Below, in pieces: positions 36,350-46,685 of a DNA stretch of 64,000 bases. The number at the start of each line of letters is the position of its first letter. The stretch's first letter is position 1. The DNA comes from Arthrobacter globiformis (GTDB taxonomy: Bacteria; Actinomycetota; Actinomycetes; Actinomycetales; Micrococcaceae), in NCBI RefSeq assembly GCF_030815865.1, contig NZ_JAUSXI010000001.1:1426001-1490000 (forward strand), read 5' to 3'. Under the pieces are notes generated by a model. That model searched no databases. It had not been told where the DNA came from and saw only the letters and a program-made list of their open reading frames with translations. The position numbers and the translations under genes were made by a program.

Positions 36350-37942
36350 ATGGAAGAAAATGCTGTGAACGCCTCCGCTTGGGAACAAGCGGCGTCGTAT
36401 CTAGGCGACAACCTAGTCAGCTACATGCTCGCTTCCGAGTCCGTGCCAAAGGCTGAAGCTTTGTCTGCTGAGCAGATGACGGCAGCCCGGACCATTCTCG
36501 CCGCTCTTGCGGACTCCGACTTAAACGAGTGGGATCCACACCGCAGAATGGATGACCTTGCTCGAAAGTTCTGCGCCTATATCCCGAAGCTTAGGGACAG
36601 TCTCGCGACCGCGCTCCACTTCGCCTGCGGTGGAAGGCGGCCGGAAATGAATTCCACCGACCCATTAGAACAGCTACTAATTGAGCTCGCCCTTGATGCA
36701 TACCCAGCTTTCTTGATTGGAAGTGCTCAGGGTGCCTCAGCAGGACTTCCCAGTGTCGTGTGGAATCACCCGGCAAGGGCAGAAGCCGAGGAAGCCATTT
36801 TCCAGAGTGGTGAGCCGCTCATGAAGCTCTTTCCTCAAGCCGACTTCGGTGAAGCACCAGCTCCCGGGAGTGGCCGCGACTGGCAGCTGAGGAGTCAGTT
36901 TCTTTGGAGCGACGGCAGTGTTCAGACTTTGCAGTTGATACAAATACCGATAACTATTTTGAATAAGTCCAATGGCGCTCTTGAGCATGGGAAGTCGGGT
37001 TTGGAAGCATATGTTGGTTCTGTGCGCAGCACCCTGACAACTGCGCGTGCGCTAGCTGGGGGTGAACCAGCCCAGGTACCTGTACTTGCTGGCTGCTACA
37101 GTGCGGCCCTGGCACAGGACGATGTCCAACTCCGGCTGTCACAGGGTCGATTTCGTGGCAAGACGAAGATGGACTCCGCCCTCGTTGCGGGCAGCGAGAC
37201 GGTAGTCTTCGAGATGCCCACCGAGCTGTCTTTGCTCAAGCGCTACGACGAGGAATCGTGGCCAATACTGACGGAAGACCAAAGGGCATCCGCCAAGAAG
37301 TTCACTGAGGACCTACACGAAGGCATCAGCAGAGCGCGCATGGCCGTCCTGCTGGCCTCCAAGGATCGTGAGGTGCTGGCAGTGGGTCAATCGTTCTTAA
37401 CAGTGGTGAATCCCCTAGCGTCAGGGCACTCATACACCAACAGCCCTCTGGCGTGGCCGCTTGCCCAATTCCAGTCACGTCCCTTGACAACAAATGATGA
37501 GAAATCTATCCAGGAATGGGACGCTCTTCTTGGCCTGATGCCCAAGGGGCTACGAACCGGACGGGACCGTCTTTTGGCGGCAGTGAGTGAACGATACAGT
37601 CCTCACGACGGATTTATAGACGCCGTCATCACATGGGAAAACTTGTTTGGCGCTGCGGGGGAAACTGGGCTAAGGGTGTGTGGCTCCATAGCGCGGCTCC
37701 TTCACCCTGCAAACGCTGAGTCTCGAACTAGCCTCTACAAGAAGACCAAGGCCATGTATGACAAGCGGAGCAAGCTTGTCCACGGAGGAAACGTTCAGCT
37801 CACCACAGAAGAGGCGGCGCTGCTTAGAGATGATGCCGTCCACATTGCCATTCAAGCCTGGCGGCTTGTTCTCGGAACGGAGTCACTTAGAAGTGTCAAT
37901 GATTCCGCTGTCCGCAGCAATCTCGTTCTACTCGGCGCCTAG
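36350..37942 (+). CDS. HEPN-domain protein (ApeA-like)
   Basis: 530 residues. The only clear motif is near the C-terminus: KTKAMYDKRSKLVHGG at about 468-481, an R-x4-H HEPN ribonuclease motif within a long helical hairpin, preceded by LFGAAGETGLRVCGSIARLLHP and followed by ALLRDDAVHIAIQAWRLVL. ApeA-type HEPN proteins share this arrangement and cause growth arrest by RNA cleavage after phage infection. The N-terminal 400 residues are unassigned and may be the sensor. It stands alone between an insertion sequence and the minus-strand helicase block. The third-position G/C bias is weaker than in neighbours, which suggests separate arrival. Confidence 0.65.
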   Translation: MEENAVNASAWEQAASYLGDNLVSYMLASESVPKAEALSAEQMTAARTILAALADSDLNEWDPHRRMDDLARKFCAYIPKLRDSLATALHFACGGRRPEMNSTDPLEQLLIELALDAYPAFLIGSAQGASAGLPSVVWNHPARAEAEEAIFQSGEPLMKLFPQADFGEAPAPGSGRDWQLRSQFLWSDGSVQTLQLIQIPITILNKSNGALEHGKSGLEAYVGSVRSTLTTARALAGGEPAQVPVLAGCYSAALAQDDVQLRLSQGRFRGKTKMDSALVAGSETVVFEMPTELSLLKRYDEESWPILTEDQRASAKKFTEDLHEGISRARMAVLLASKDREVLAVGQSFLTVVNPLASGHSYTNSPLAWPLAQFQSRPLTTNDEKSIQEWDALLGLMPKGLRTGRDRLLAAVSERYSPHDGFIDAVITWENLFGAAGETGLRVCGSIARLLHPANAESRTSLYKKTKAMYDKRSKLVHGGNVQLTTEEAALLRDDAVHIAIQAWRLVLGTESLRSVNDSAVRSNLVLLGA

Positions 37943-38113
37943 ATTGAGGTCTCCGCTGAGGCTGGAGGCGGTCAGGACCACACGTTCCGGTACGACGGTG
38001 CGCTGGCGAGGATGACTCCGGTGATGTCGTCGGCGACCTTACGTCAATAACACAAATTAGCTCAGAGCAGCCATGTAGCAGACAGAAACCGCACGGTTGC
38101 ACCTTCGTGCTAT

Positions 38114-40051
38114 CTATCGTATGACCGGCAACTTCTTGGCCGCGCGGGCCAAGGCAGCAGGGAGCGGCTTGTCGTGCACAACTACGAGTTCCAAGTTTGC
38201 CCGGGTCAGCGAGGTGTAGAGCCTGCCGTTGGTGCCTGAACTCGCTCGGAATGCGGCGGGTTCCATGACAACGACTGCATCAAACTCAAGCCCACGGGCT
38301 TCTTCCGGGGCGAGTAAGTGAAAACGTCGGCCCTCGGCGTTTACAAACGCATGCCGACCGTCTGGTTTCCATCCGGACAGCCGAGCCGCAGAAGCCACGT
38401 CATCCAGATGAGGCGTGATGACGGCCACCGTTCCCTCGTCATAGGTGATCGCGAGCCGAAGGCACTCTTCAACTGTCAGGGACTCCATTGTCCGCCTGCG
38501 TTCTGCAACGCTGATCACGGCGGGCGGCTTGCCTTCACCGAGCGGCGAGGCACCACGACGACGCTGAGTGATAGGCAACAGGGATGCAGCGAAATCAGAA
38601 ATTGATTTCGTCGTGCGGAACCCGCTGTTGATCACGTGCTCCACCCATCGGGAACTGGGAAGGTCCTTGTACAGATCCTTCCACTTTTTGAACGTCCTCG
38701 GAGAGTGTCGCTGGTTCATGTCCCCTACGAGTGTCCACGCGCCCGCGTTCAAATGAATCAGGACCTGCCATTCAAGCGGTGAGAGATCCTGGGCCTCATC
38801 GACGATGATGTGGGAGTTCTTGCGGGGCGGGTCGACCAGCACCTTGATATACGCAAGGAAGGGCCAAAGTGCTGGCCTGGATCGGGCGGTTTCGAAGGTT
38901 CGCGGCAGGGCTTCACGCCAGGCATAGAATTCCCGCGATCGCGCGGGAGCCCTGTTGGTCTCGAGTGCCAGTACCGTGTCGTAGGCCGCGCGAATGCTAC
39001 GGCCACGACGTGAAGTCGACTTATATTCGGCAACCAGGTCCGCAATTGTGAGGGCTGCACCCTTTGGAAGCGCAACGGAATCTACAGCTTGGGCGGTGGC
39101 TGGTTCAGCCCGATCCAGTTCCAGAATATTCATGAGAACGCGTTGAATCGAAGAGATCGTGACCCTTCCATCTCCCGTGTGGAGATCGGCCACGGCCAAA
39201 GAAATGTGTTCCTCCCATGCTTCCGTCGGTCCAACGAGTAGCACCTCCTGGAGTGCAGTGCCCCTGGCAGCATCGACGAGCCAGGCTGCACGATGGGTGG
39301 CGATAATCGTCTTTCCCGTGCCAGCGTGCCCCTGAACGATCAGGGAACCAATCGGTTCCGCCGTGACCAGGCTGTATTGCTCGGGCTGAAGCGTGGAGAG
39401 AACCGCTTCAAGGCCACCTGTTCTTGGTGCCGCCAGAGTGGCCCGTAGCAGATCCTCAGTCGTGGAGGGCGCCAAGTCTGCGGCGGTGCTGAGATCTGAG
39501 AAGAGATCACTGCCCACAGAAGGCGCACGGGCGGGCAAATCAGGTATCACAGGTGCTGGAGCAGGCTTGGGATTCGACGTCTTGCCCGTGCGTGCCTTTG
39601 ACAGCCAAGAACTGCCGCCGGGCGGCGCAGATGGTGGTGCTTGCTTCGGCCGGCTCTGCGCGACTTTGAACGGGTCACCGTCAGGGCGCACCACCCAGTC
39701 GTCCGCATAATCAGTCAGACGCTCGACACGCTTGGAGAAGCGACGCCGAGCCCTGATCTTTTGGTTGTTCCAGCGTTTATTGCGCTCAAAGAACATCGCG
39801 GCCGCGGGTGCCGCCCAGCTGATGACGAAGAGGCCATCAGTTTCCATGTGGCGGGGGCCAATGTAGTAATCCTCGATGGTGCCCTTGATTTCGCCCTCAA
39901 CGGATACGCGTCCCGACAGTGGCGCTACCTCGCGCCTGGACTTCGAGCCGCCCGCGACGCGGTACTCCACCTTTGACTCGGCGCTCTTCAGATACCGGCT
40001 GTTAACCGCATTTTCGTAAGCGAGTACCTGTGACTTCTTGTCCATGGTCAT
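38114..40051 (-). CDS. UvrD/HelD-like SF1 helicase
   Basis: 645 residues. Residues 1-200 are an unassigned N-terminal region with a Pro-rich linker. The helicase has LIVQGHAGTGKTIIATHRAAWL (Walker A) at about 237-258, HIIVDEAQDLSPLEWQVL (Walker B) at about 422, LVGDMNQRHSPRTFKKW (motif III), APEEARGLEFDAVVV (motif V) and GRLYTSLTRANLELVVVHD (motif VI) at about 610. It overlaps the RapA-like gene by 4 bases (ATGA) and is the last gene of that pair. SF1 helicases of this type translocate 3' to 5' on single strands. It probably works with the coupled SNF2 protein. Confidence 0.85.
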   Translation of the reverse strand: MTMDKKSQVLAYENAVNSRYLKSAESKVEYRVAGGSKSRREVAPLSGRVSVEGEIKGTIEDYYIGPRHMETDGLFVISWAAPAAAMFFERNKRWNNQKIRARRRFSKRVERLTDYADDWVVRPDGDPFKVAQSRPKQAPPSAPPGGSSWLSKARTGKTSNPKPAPAPVIPDLPARAPSVGSDLFSDLSTAADLAPSTTEDLLRATLAAPRTGGLEAVLSTLQPEQYSLVTAEPIGSLIVQGHAGTGKTIIATHRAAWLVDAARGTALQEVLLVGPTEAWEEHISLAVADLHTGDGRVTISSIQRVLMNILELDRAEPATAQAVDSVALPKGAALTIADLVAEYKSTSRRGRSIRAAYDTVLALETNRAPARSREFYAWREALPRTFETARSRPALWPFLAYIKVLVDPPRKNSHIIVDEAQDLSPLEWQVLIHLNAGAWTLVGDMNQRHSPRTFKKWKDLYKDLPSSRWVEHVINSGFRTTKSISDFAASLLPITQRRRGASPLGEGKPPAVISVAERRRTMESLTVEECLRLAITYDEGTVAVITPHLDDVASAARLSGWKPDGRHAFVNAEGRRFHLLAPEEARGLEFDAVVVMEPAAFRASSGTNGRLYTSLTRANLELVVVHDKPLPAALARAAKKLPVIR

Positions 40052-43000
40052 ACCACCTCAAACTGGGCGATGGCCAGTTCCTGCAAGGGAAGGCTCGTCT
40101 GACGGCTTGTGCTGATGCGTGCCATTTGATCGTTGAAGCGGTTTTCGCCGCGGGTCAGTTGGCCTTGAAATGCATTCCTCATGCTCGGGGCCTGGCTCAT
40201 CCGATTTAGGACAGACAGCTTGTGATTTTTGAACACTTGTTTTGCCCGCATTTCCCGTTCGAGCACTAAGGCCTCGTTTTCCTTCTGGCGTGCGGTTTCA
40301 GCTTCATGACGTCGTTGCCTTAGGGTTTCCATTGCTGCTGTGGCCAGGATGTCTGCCTCCGGGTGCAGCTGCTTTGCTCCCGAGCGAAGGCTTCCTTTGG
40401 CTAACGCGGAGAACAACAGGGCGCCAACTGAATCGTCCATTTGTTCACCCGTATCGAGGTTGATCGCTGCAGTCCATAGCTCACTCGTCGGCCGTAGTCC
40501 GCGCCATTCTGCTGCGGCAAATGCGACTAGATAAATGCCAGGAGGGCAATCGTCGGTAGCATCAGCCTGGAGCATGGAAAATCGCGCCATGTGGTGGTCT
40601 TCGTAGTCTTTGGCGGCCATCTGAACCAGGGGGTGGTGACCGTTCAGCAGTGCCCCGCCTTCGCGCCGAGCGGTCTCGGGGTTAAGGGACAAAACGATGG
40701 GGCGCTTGGCTCGCGCTGCACTCTCCACGCGCGTGATCTCAGAGGAAGTCTGCCCATTGTCCCGACGCCAGGTGACCATGCGGTGCAGCATCTCGTCACT
40801 AAGGGATACTCTTAGCTCCGCAGCGTCGCGATTGATGTCTGCCTTGCCGCCTCTAATCCGAGCCCAATCGGCAACCATGGTGGCTAACTCATTCTGGCCG
40901 AGGTACCGGCCTCGAGCCACCCGCTTCTCAACAGCCTCTATGCCGAATTGTTCTTCGGCTTGAAGCTTTGATGCGGCCGAGTCCAGTTCACGCGAGTCGG
41001 ACTGGTTCTGCTCCACGGCGGCAAGGGCCTTGTTGAGTTTGGCTTGCTGTTCGCTCGCACTCAACGTGAAGTCCAATACGATGTCCTGGATCTCGTCGAA
41101 GCTTTCAGCCAAGATCGGCTCAAGTTCTCCAATTGAATGCTCGAATACGCCGAGTCGTTCATAGAGGCGCTCGAGAATCCTCGTTTCGATAGTTTCTGGT
41201 GTGGAGAAGTTCAGGATCAGAACTTTTTCCGAGGATTGCCCGATTCGGTCGATACGCCCGATGCGCTGTTCGACTTCCATTGGATTCCAGGGGAGATCGT
41301 AGTTGATCACGAGTGAGCAGAACTCGAAGTCCAGACCTTCGCTTGCTACCCGCGTGGCGATCACTAAGTCGAATTTTCCAGCGCGGAACTGACGCATAAG
41401 CGTCTCCCTGTCTTCGACGGAGACACCACCATGAAGTTCCGCAATCCTCATCAAGGGAGACAGACGCTTCCGGAGATAGGCCAGCGTATCCCGTGAAAAT
41501 GTGAAGAGGAGGGCTTGGCGGCCTCTCATCTCTTCGGAATTCAGAGCCTCGATGAGCGCATCAAACTTGGAGTCTCTGGAACCCACTCTGCGTGCCAGCT
41601 CGATAACTTCAAGTGGCGGAGTTTCCTGCTGCAGGATCGAGGTTTTCTTAACTGCGATGCCAGTGTCGTCGCCGTCTGATTCATCAAGCCCGCGGCGAAG
41701 AACACTCCGTGCTGCCTCCGGCAAGCAGCTTCCGGCGAGCCTGAGAGGCATCTGGAGTGCAAATCCTGTGGGTAGCTGACGTTGGATGGAGACTTGACGA
41801 AGCCACTCGTAATACAACTCATAGAAATCTCGCTCCTCGTCCGTCCAAAGGACCGGTGCATTCGTGGCATGACGGACTGTCGTCGACTCTCTAACCTCAG
41901 ACTTCTTTGTGCGCGTGATGACTGCTGAGAGCCCATGGAGCTGAGAGCAGGCTTCACGGAGTGCCGGTACCTGATCGGTGCTGAAATTGTCGGTCTCGAG
42001 AAGCTCCTCAAGCTTGCTGAATGCAGCGCGTTGGCGCAGCGCCGCACCCATGCTGGAGCTGGCGATTCGACCCAGCCACAGGCGACGCTGCACATTTGTC
42101 ACTGAAGGATCGGTTGCGCTCCGACGAAGCATTTGAAGCGGTTCATGATGGTCAAGCCTGGCCTCAAGATCCTGAACCGTCTCTACCTCACCTGGCATCA
42201 GCAGCTGCATGAGGGAAAGGAGATCAGAATTACCCAGGTTCAGAGGGGTGGCGCTGAGTAAGATCATCGATGCCGACACATCGCGAAGCAATAGTCCGAG
42301 CTTGTGGCTCGACGTTATCGAATTCCGCATTTGGTGGGCTTCGTCGACGATACACAAATCGAGACCAAAATTCAGACCGTCCAGCTCGTCAAGGTCTTTA
42401 AAGCTGCGGAACGTCTGAAGCGAGACTACATACGCAAAGCGGCTGGGTAGTGTTCCGTTTCGTAACCTTTCAACGATGTTGGAAAGATCCGCGGAAGTGC
42501 ACCTCTGCAACTCAAAGCCAAAGCGGGCTTGCATTTCTGCCCGCCACTTTTCGACGAGAACTGATGGACACACAACCATGACCCGGTCCGCCTGGCCTCT
42601 TGCAGCCATCTCGGTCCAGAGAAGTCCGGCCTCAATCGTTTTACCCAAGCCAACTTCGTCGGCGATCAGCATCCGTTCCGTGGCGGAATCGAGGTATTTG
42701 AGCACGGGCTTGAACTGATACGGCAATATATTCGTCTTGGACACTCCATAGGAGAACAAAGCGTCCGTAACTCCCCGGTTCAGTTTGGCGCGGGTGAGCA
42801 TGGCGGAAAAACTCGACGCAGATGAGGGCTCGCTCGATATCCAATCTGCTTCACCAACGAGGTCTGGAACTGGCTCAAGGTCACTTTCCGACACCCACTG
42901 GTGTTTGCCATCCGTCCGCACGTAGTACGTCCAGACGGTGCGGTCCAGCCGGCGCTTCATGATTGTGGCATCCCGCCCCGTCGAGCGGGCTACCGCCAAG

Positions 43001-43392
43001 TCCTTAAGAGAGAAGGACGGAGACGGAACGTATTGACCTTGCGGCCACCAGTGCTCAAGCCAGGTCAGCCCGGCAGGACCAAGATCATCCTCCGATGCTT
43101 CAGCCAGCGTAGTTTGCTCCGCAGGACAAGGTAGCGCGCTCAAGTCGTTGCTGCCATGTAGAACGAGGGCGTCCGTGACTCCGTCAATCCTCGCCCAGTA
43201 AATTCCCGGCGGGAGCTGCGGATCCTCGTCCGGTCGGGTCAGCACTCGCGTGTCCACGTCAAGGGTCAGGTCCTGTGGCGACTCGCCCACTTGAAGTACA
43301 CGACCCCAAGTAACACCAAGCTGGACAAGGTCCGAAATCTGCGGATGATAACCGCACATGTCCTGGCTGATAACTTCCCCCAGTTGTAGCAA
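40048..43392 (-). CDS. RapA-like SNF2 helicase
   Basis: 1114 residues. The double RecA motor shows LIADEVGLGKTIEAGLLWTE (motif I) at about 240, VVCPSVLVEKWRAEM (Ia), LCIVDEAHQMRN (motif II) at about 353, LLSATPLNLGNSDLL (III), TRVASEGLDFEFCSLVINYD (V) and QRIGRIDRIGQSSEK (VI) at about 720. This is the HepA/RapA branch that removes proteins or polymerases from duplex DNA rather than unwinding it. A small N-terminal domain and a 350-residue C-terminal region are specific to it. The annotated start is a TTG with AGGA nine bases upstream; a downstream ATG (MCGYHPQ, at 43359) is an alternative. It is coupled to the UvrD-like helicase. Confidence 0.85.
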   Translation of the reverse strand: MLQLGEVISQDMCGYHPQISDLVQLGVTWGRVLQVGESPQDLTLDVDTRVLTRPDEDPQLPPGIYWARIDGVTDALVLHGSNDLSALPCPAEQTTLAEASEDDLGPAGLTWLEHWWPQGQYVPSPSFSLKDLAVARSTGRDATIMKRRLDRTVWTYYVRTDGKHQWVSESDLEPVPDLVGEADWISSEPSSASSFSAMLTRAKLNRGVTDALFSYGVSKTNILPYQFKPVLKYLDSATERMLIADEVGLGKTIEAGLLWTEMAARGQADRVMVVCPSVLVEKWRAEMQARFGFELQRCTSADLSNIVERLRNGTLPSRFAYVVSLQTFRSFKDLDELDGLNFGLDLCIVDEAHQMRNSITSSHKLGLLLRDVSASMILLSATPLNLGNSDLLSLMQLLMPGEVETVQDLEARLDHHEPLQMLRRSATDPSVTNVQRRLWLGRIASSSMGAALRQRAAFSKLEELLETDNFSTDQVPALREACSQLHGLSAVITRTKKSEVRESTTVRHATNAPVLWTDEERDFYELYYEWLRQVSIQRQLPTGFALQMPLRLAGSCLPEAARSVLRRGLDESDGDDTGIAVKKTSILQQETPPLEVIELARRVGSRDSKFDALIEALNSEEMRGRQALLFTFSRDTLAYLRKRLSPLMRIAELHGGVSVEDRETLMRQFRAGKFDLVIATRVASEGLDFEFCSLVINYDLPWNPMEVEQRIGRIDRIGQSSEKVLILNFSTPETIETRILERLYERLGVFEHSIGELEPILAESFDEIQDIVLDFTLSASEQQAKLNKALAAVEQNQSDSRELDSAASKLQAEEQFGIEAVEKRVARGRYLGQNELATMVADWARIRGGKADINRDAAELRVSLSDEMLHRMVTWRRDNGQTSSEITRVESAARAKRPIVLSLNPETARREGGALLNGHHPLVQMAAKDYEDHHMARFSMLQADATDDCPPGIYLVAFAAAEWRGLRPTSELWTAAINLDTGEQMDDSVGALLFSALAKGSLRSGAKQLHPEADILATAAMETLRQRRHEAETARQKENEALVLEREMRAKQVFKNHKLSVLNRMSQAPSMRNAFQGQLTRGENRFNDQMARISTSRQTSLPLQELAIAQFEVV

Positions 43393-43526
43393 AAGACGTC
43401 CTGAGACAACTTTGACTCAGAGGTCTGACAATCCGTTAGCTGAATCCTAGATGAGTGCCCAGTCACATCGGAAACTTGAAGCCTAAACGAGTGCGAGGGA
43501 CGCCATGGCGGCCGGTTTATTACGTC

Positions 43527-46500
43527 CTATGGCCGCAGGTTCAGCGGCCTGATCTCGGCCCCATCCTTGATCAGTCCCAACAGGTCGTCCTGCCGAGCTT
43601 GCCCCAAAGTGAGCCGGTACTTCGCCAGACCAGCAAGCATGTGCTTGGTCCTGGGCACATCGCGGCTCAGCGTGTGATCCAACAGGCGTCGCTCAATCTT
43701 GTGCGCTCCCGGGTGAATCCAGTGCGGGGCAAACTCGGTACTAGGGTCTTCCGGCCGTGCAGCGATCTCAGAGGCGGCAACCGCGAACAGTGTCTCCCAT
43801 GGATCGCTCACGTCAGGCTTCAGCACGGCAGCACCGTGGGCTTCAGCTACATTCTTCCGCACGGCATGCCCCAGATACCTGTGCACGCGGCCCTCCCGCT
43901 GCTCAAAGTCCACGGGGTTGCCAGGAACATTCCAATGGATGACGGAGTGCGCCCACCAGTGGAAGTCGATGCCTTCCTGCCCCACGGACGTCGAGGCCAA
44001 AACGAACGGCCAGAAGGGGCTGTTAAAGGCTCGACGGACATCCGGCATGCGGTTGCTGTCGCCGTCGTCCGTTTTGGCGTTGCTGTACCGGACGGCGAAG
44101 CGGACACCCATCCGGAGATCCTCGTGGGAGTCGTCCGGATACTTGGCCAGCATCTGCGCGGGCTTGAGGGACAGCGACCGCCGCATGTCGTCTGCCAATG
44201 CCCACAGCTGCTCCGTGGTGATGACTCCTGGTGCCTGCTGGCTGCGGAGCTGAAAAACGTACTCGTCCAGCACTGCCTGGAGGTTTCCGGCCTCGCAGTA
44301 ACGAAGGACCTTCTGCCAGTAGTCGCCCTCGGGATAAAGCTTGTCCAGAAGCTCAGTGGCGTCGAGGCGATTGAACAGCGTTCGCAATCCTGCTGTGGCA
44401 AAAAGTGCGGCCTTCCACAGCTCGGCACCGTCGAAGTCTTCGGGAATGATGCGGTTGAAGGCGCGGTATACGCAGTTCGCCGGGGAATTGACGGCCAAGT
44501 CCTCGACGCCGTCCTCCCATCCAGTCGGACTACCGGTTGCTGCGCCCAACATCCTGTCCACGTGGGTGAGGTAGAGCCCCGCTTCGGAGCTTGCACCTTC
44601 CTCCGGTGCGGCATCGTCCGAGCCGGACGCTTTGCCGAGCTGCTGAATGTACTCGTCCACCCCTCGCAGCTCCTTTGCTGCAAGCCGGGCATCGTTCCTC
44701 CACTCGGACGGCAACGTCCCGGGCACCGAGAAGTAGGAAGCCCAAGTTCCGAGTCGGCTGGCATCATCGACGACGGCGCCACTCACCATCGACTTGCCCG
44801 CCGAGGCAGCGGACTCCCGCACGGACGCTCCCGGCGCGGCGCACCCCCTCATAGAGGCAGCCACCAGCGGATCTCCTTCGAGCGCCAGCGCAGCATGAGG
44901 AACGAAAAGAGCGAGCGTTGACATGGCCAACGGCTCCCCATCACGGACGCGATACCGCAGCCTTCCACGGAACTTCTTACGCGCCTCTGCCGTGTTTTCA
45001 CCGTGCAGCGGCGACCCTTCCAGAATCTGCCGCTCGGCCTCGTAGGAGAGCATTGTAGTGATCGCCGTCGGGGCAGCGTTCCACGCCGAGAAGACCAGCT
45101 GCTTGGTAACATCAGGCCCCATTTCGGCAAAAGCTCCGGCAGGCTCAACGTAGGGGAGCGCCGGCGGCATCCACAGCAGCTTCCACCAGCCCTGGCCGAC
45201 AGTGTGGTCGCGCACCGCCCTGAACTTGGCGTTGTCGGTCTCCACGGCGCCATAGCGGCGATAGGCGACGGGATCGATCGTGGCCAGGGCCGGCAGTACC
45301 GGGCCAACGGACTCGCGGTCACAGTGGATCCGGCCATCCAGCATCCTGCCGACCTTGTAGTCGGTAAGGAAGTGCGCGAACATCGGCACGGATTTCCAAT
45401 ACTCCATAGGGTTGCCGGTGCGCGTGGCTCGGAACAGGGCGGACAGGGATATGTAGCTGGTGAGGTCCCCGGCCCGGACATCCGTGGGTGCCATCTCGAT
45501 CACGGACAACATGTCGTCCTTGCCGAGCTGGGGCCGCTCCGTCCGGCTCATGAACAGCTTCAGGCGGCCCTCGATGCGGCGCGTCAGCCCGTCGTCGGGA
45601 ACCTGTTTCAGCAGCTGGGTCCGGCGGCCGCCCAGATCAGCTTCGAGACCTTCCATGTACCCGGGACGCTCGCTGCTGAGGAAACGCAGCAGCTGCCGGA
45701 AGTCTGCGGCGTGGTCGTCGCCGTCGGCTTCGTTTGCTCCCGTGTGCGCCTTGTACGGCGTAGCCGAAAGCAGGATGAGCTTGGCGCCCTTGTAGTTCAG
45801 GAACTGCCGGGCGAGCTCTGCCGCCGGATCCTCGTCGTCGGGCGCTGTGCCGGGGGAGTAGAGCAGGTCGCGGAAGCGCTGGAACTCGTCCAGGATGATC
45901 AGATCAGGTTCCAGGCAATCCAGCCCTGCCTGCGCGAGGTCTCCCCGGAGCCCGCCGATGATGGCGCTCATGCGTGGCCGGACATCGTCAGTCCCGTCGG
46001 TCAACGCGTCGCTCATCGCAGTTTCGAAGGCAGAAAGATTTCCGCTCTTCCTGGCGAGCTGTCTGAATTTGTCACACACCGAGGTGACGAACCCTTCGGG
46101 ATGCAGTTCGGTGAGCCGTTTGACTTCCCAACTGAACCCGGGAACGCCAGCGCCCGACCGTAAGAGCTCGACGGCGTGATCCCGACGTTCGGACTTTATG
46201 GCTCCGAGCTGTTCAAGGATCCGAAATAGCACGGCTCGCTCTCTGGCCTGGCCAGGAGCTTTGCTGACATTGAACGACGTTCCCGGTGTGAGCGATATGA
46301 AGTTGACGCGCTTCAGCGTCCCCTCTGCCGGGGAAGCGTTGAGCTTCGCCAGCTCGGTGGGCAGCAGTGTCAGGCGTCCGGACTCGATGATGTCCTTCTG
46401 TCCGGTGACGTTCAGCCGGCCGAGGTTCTGCTTGGCCAGGTCGGCATTGGAGCAGACGTAGACCACGTCGATTCTGTCCACGCCGGAGTCCCGCCGGTCG

Positions 46501-46685
46501 AGTCGCTCAATCGCTTTCGCAATGACGCCGCGGGCCACCATGCTCTTGCCCAGTCCGGTCTCGTCGGCGACGAGGAAGCGGTCGGCCGGCTGGTCATCCA
46601 GATACAGGCGTTTGAAGACGTGTTCCACGGTCCGGCGCTGAAAGCCGCGTAGGCCGTCCAGCGCAGGCGTTGCGTCAAACCCCAT
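43527..46685 (-). CDS. Large SF2 helicase-like ATPase of the DUF6361/PLD operon
   Basis: 1052 residues. FLVADETGLGKSMVARGVIAKAI near residue 38-60 is a SNF2-type motif I with Lys-Ser, LIILDEFQRFRDLL at about 262 replaces DEAH with DEFQ, LILLSATPYKAHT is motif III, ASTSVGQEGIDFHWWAHSVIHWN is motif V and FEQREGRVHRYLGHAV at about 925 motif VI. A long insert of about 450 residues separates the two lobes. The protein belongs to a helicase type seen next to phospholipase D genes in defence regions. It overlaps the PLD gene by 11 bases, so it is translated in step with it. Confidence 0.82.
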   Translation of the reverse strand: MGFDATPALDGLRGFQRRTVEHVFKRLYLDDQPADRFLVADETGLGKSMVARGVIAKAIERLDRRDSGVDRIDVVYVCSNADLAKQNLGRLNVTGQKDIIESGRLTLLPTELAKLNASPAEGTLKRVNFISLTPGTSFNVSKAPGQARERAVLFRILEQLGAIKSERRDHAVELLRSGAGVPGFSWEVKRLTELHPEGFVTSVCDKFRQLARKSGNLSAFETAMSDALTDGTDDVRPRMSAIIGGLRGDLAQAGLDCLEPDLIILDEFQRFRDLLYSPGTAPDDEDPAAELARQFLNYKGAKLILLSATPYKAHTGANEADGDDHAADFRQLLRFLSSERPGYMEGLEADLGGRRTQLLKQVPDDGLTRRIEGRLKLFMSRTERPQLGKDDMLSVIEMAPTDVRAGDLTSYISLSALFRATRTGNPMEYWKSVPMFAHFLTDYKVGRMLDGRIHCDRESVGPVLPALATIDPVAYRRYGAVETDNAKFRAVRDHTVGQGWWKLLWMPPALPYVEPAGAFAEMGPDVTKQLVFSAWNAAPTAITTMLSYEAERQILEGSPLHGENTAEARKKFRGRLRYRVRDGEPLAMSTLALFVPHAALALEGDPLVAASMRGCAAPGASVRESAASAGKSMVSGAVVDDASRLGTWASYFSVPGTLPSEWRNDARLAAKELRGVDEYIQQLGKASGSDDAAPEEGASSEAGLYLTHVDRMLGAATGSPTGWEDGVEDLAVNSPANCVYRAFNRIIPEDFDGAELWKAALFATAGLRTLFNRLDATELLDKLYPEGDYWQKVLRYCEAGNLQAVLDEYVFQLRSQQAPGVITTEQLWALADDMRRSLSLKPAQMLAKYPDDSHEDLRMGVRFAVRYSNAKTDDGDSNRMPDVRRAFNSPFWPFVLASTSVGQEGIDFHWWAHSVIHWNVPGNPVDFEQREGRVHRYLGHAVRKNVAEAHGAAVLKPDVSDPWETLFAVAASEIAARPEDPSTEFAPHWIHPGAHKIERRLLDHTLSRDVPRTKHMLAGLAKYRLTLGQARQDDLLGLIKDGAEIRPLNLRP

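Noticed and set aside
43455..44921. Long open frame antisense to the large SF2 helicase
   Set aside because: High-G/C genes generate long antisense frames. The minus strand has all helicase motifs and the antisense product has none.
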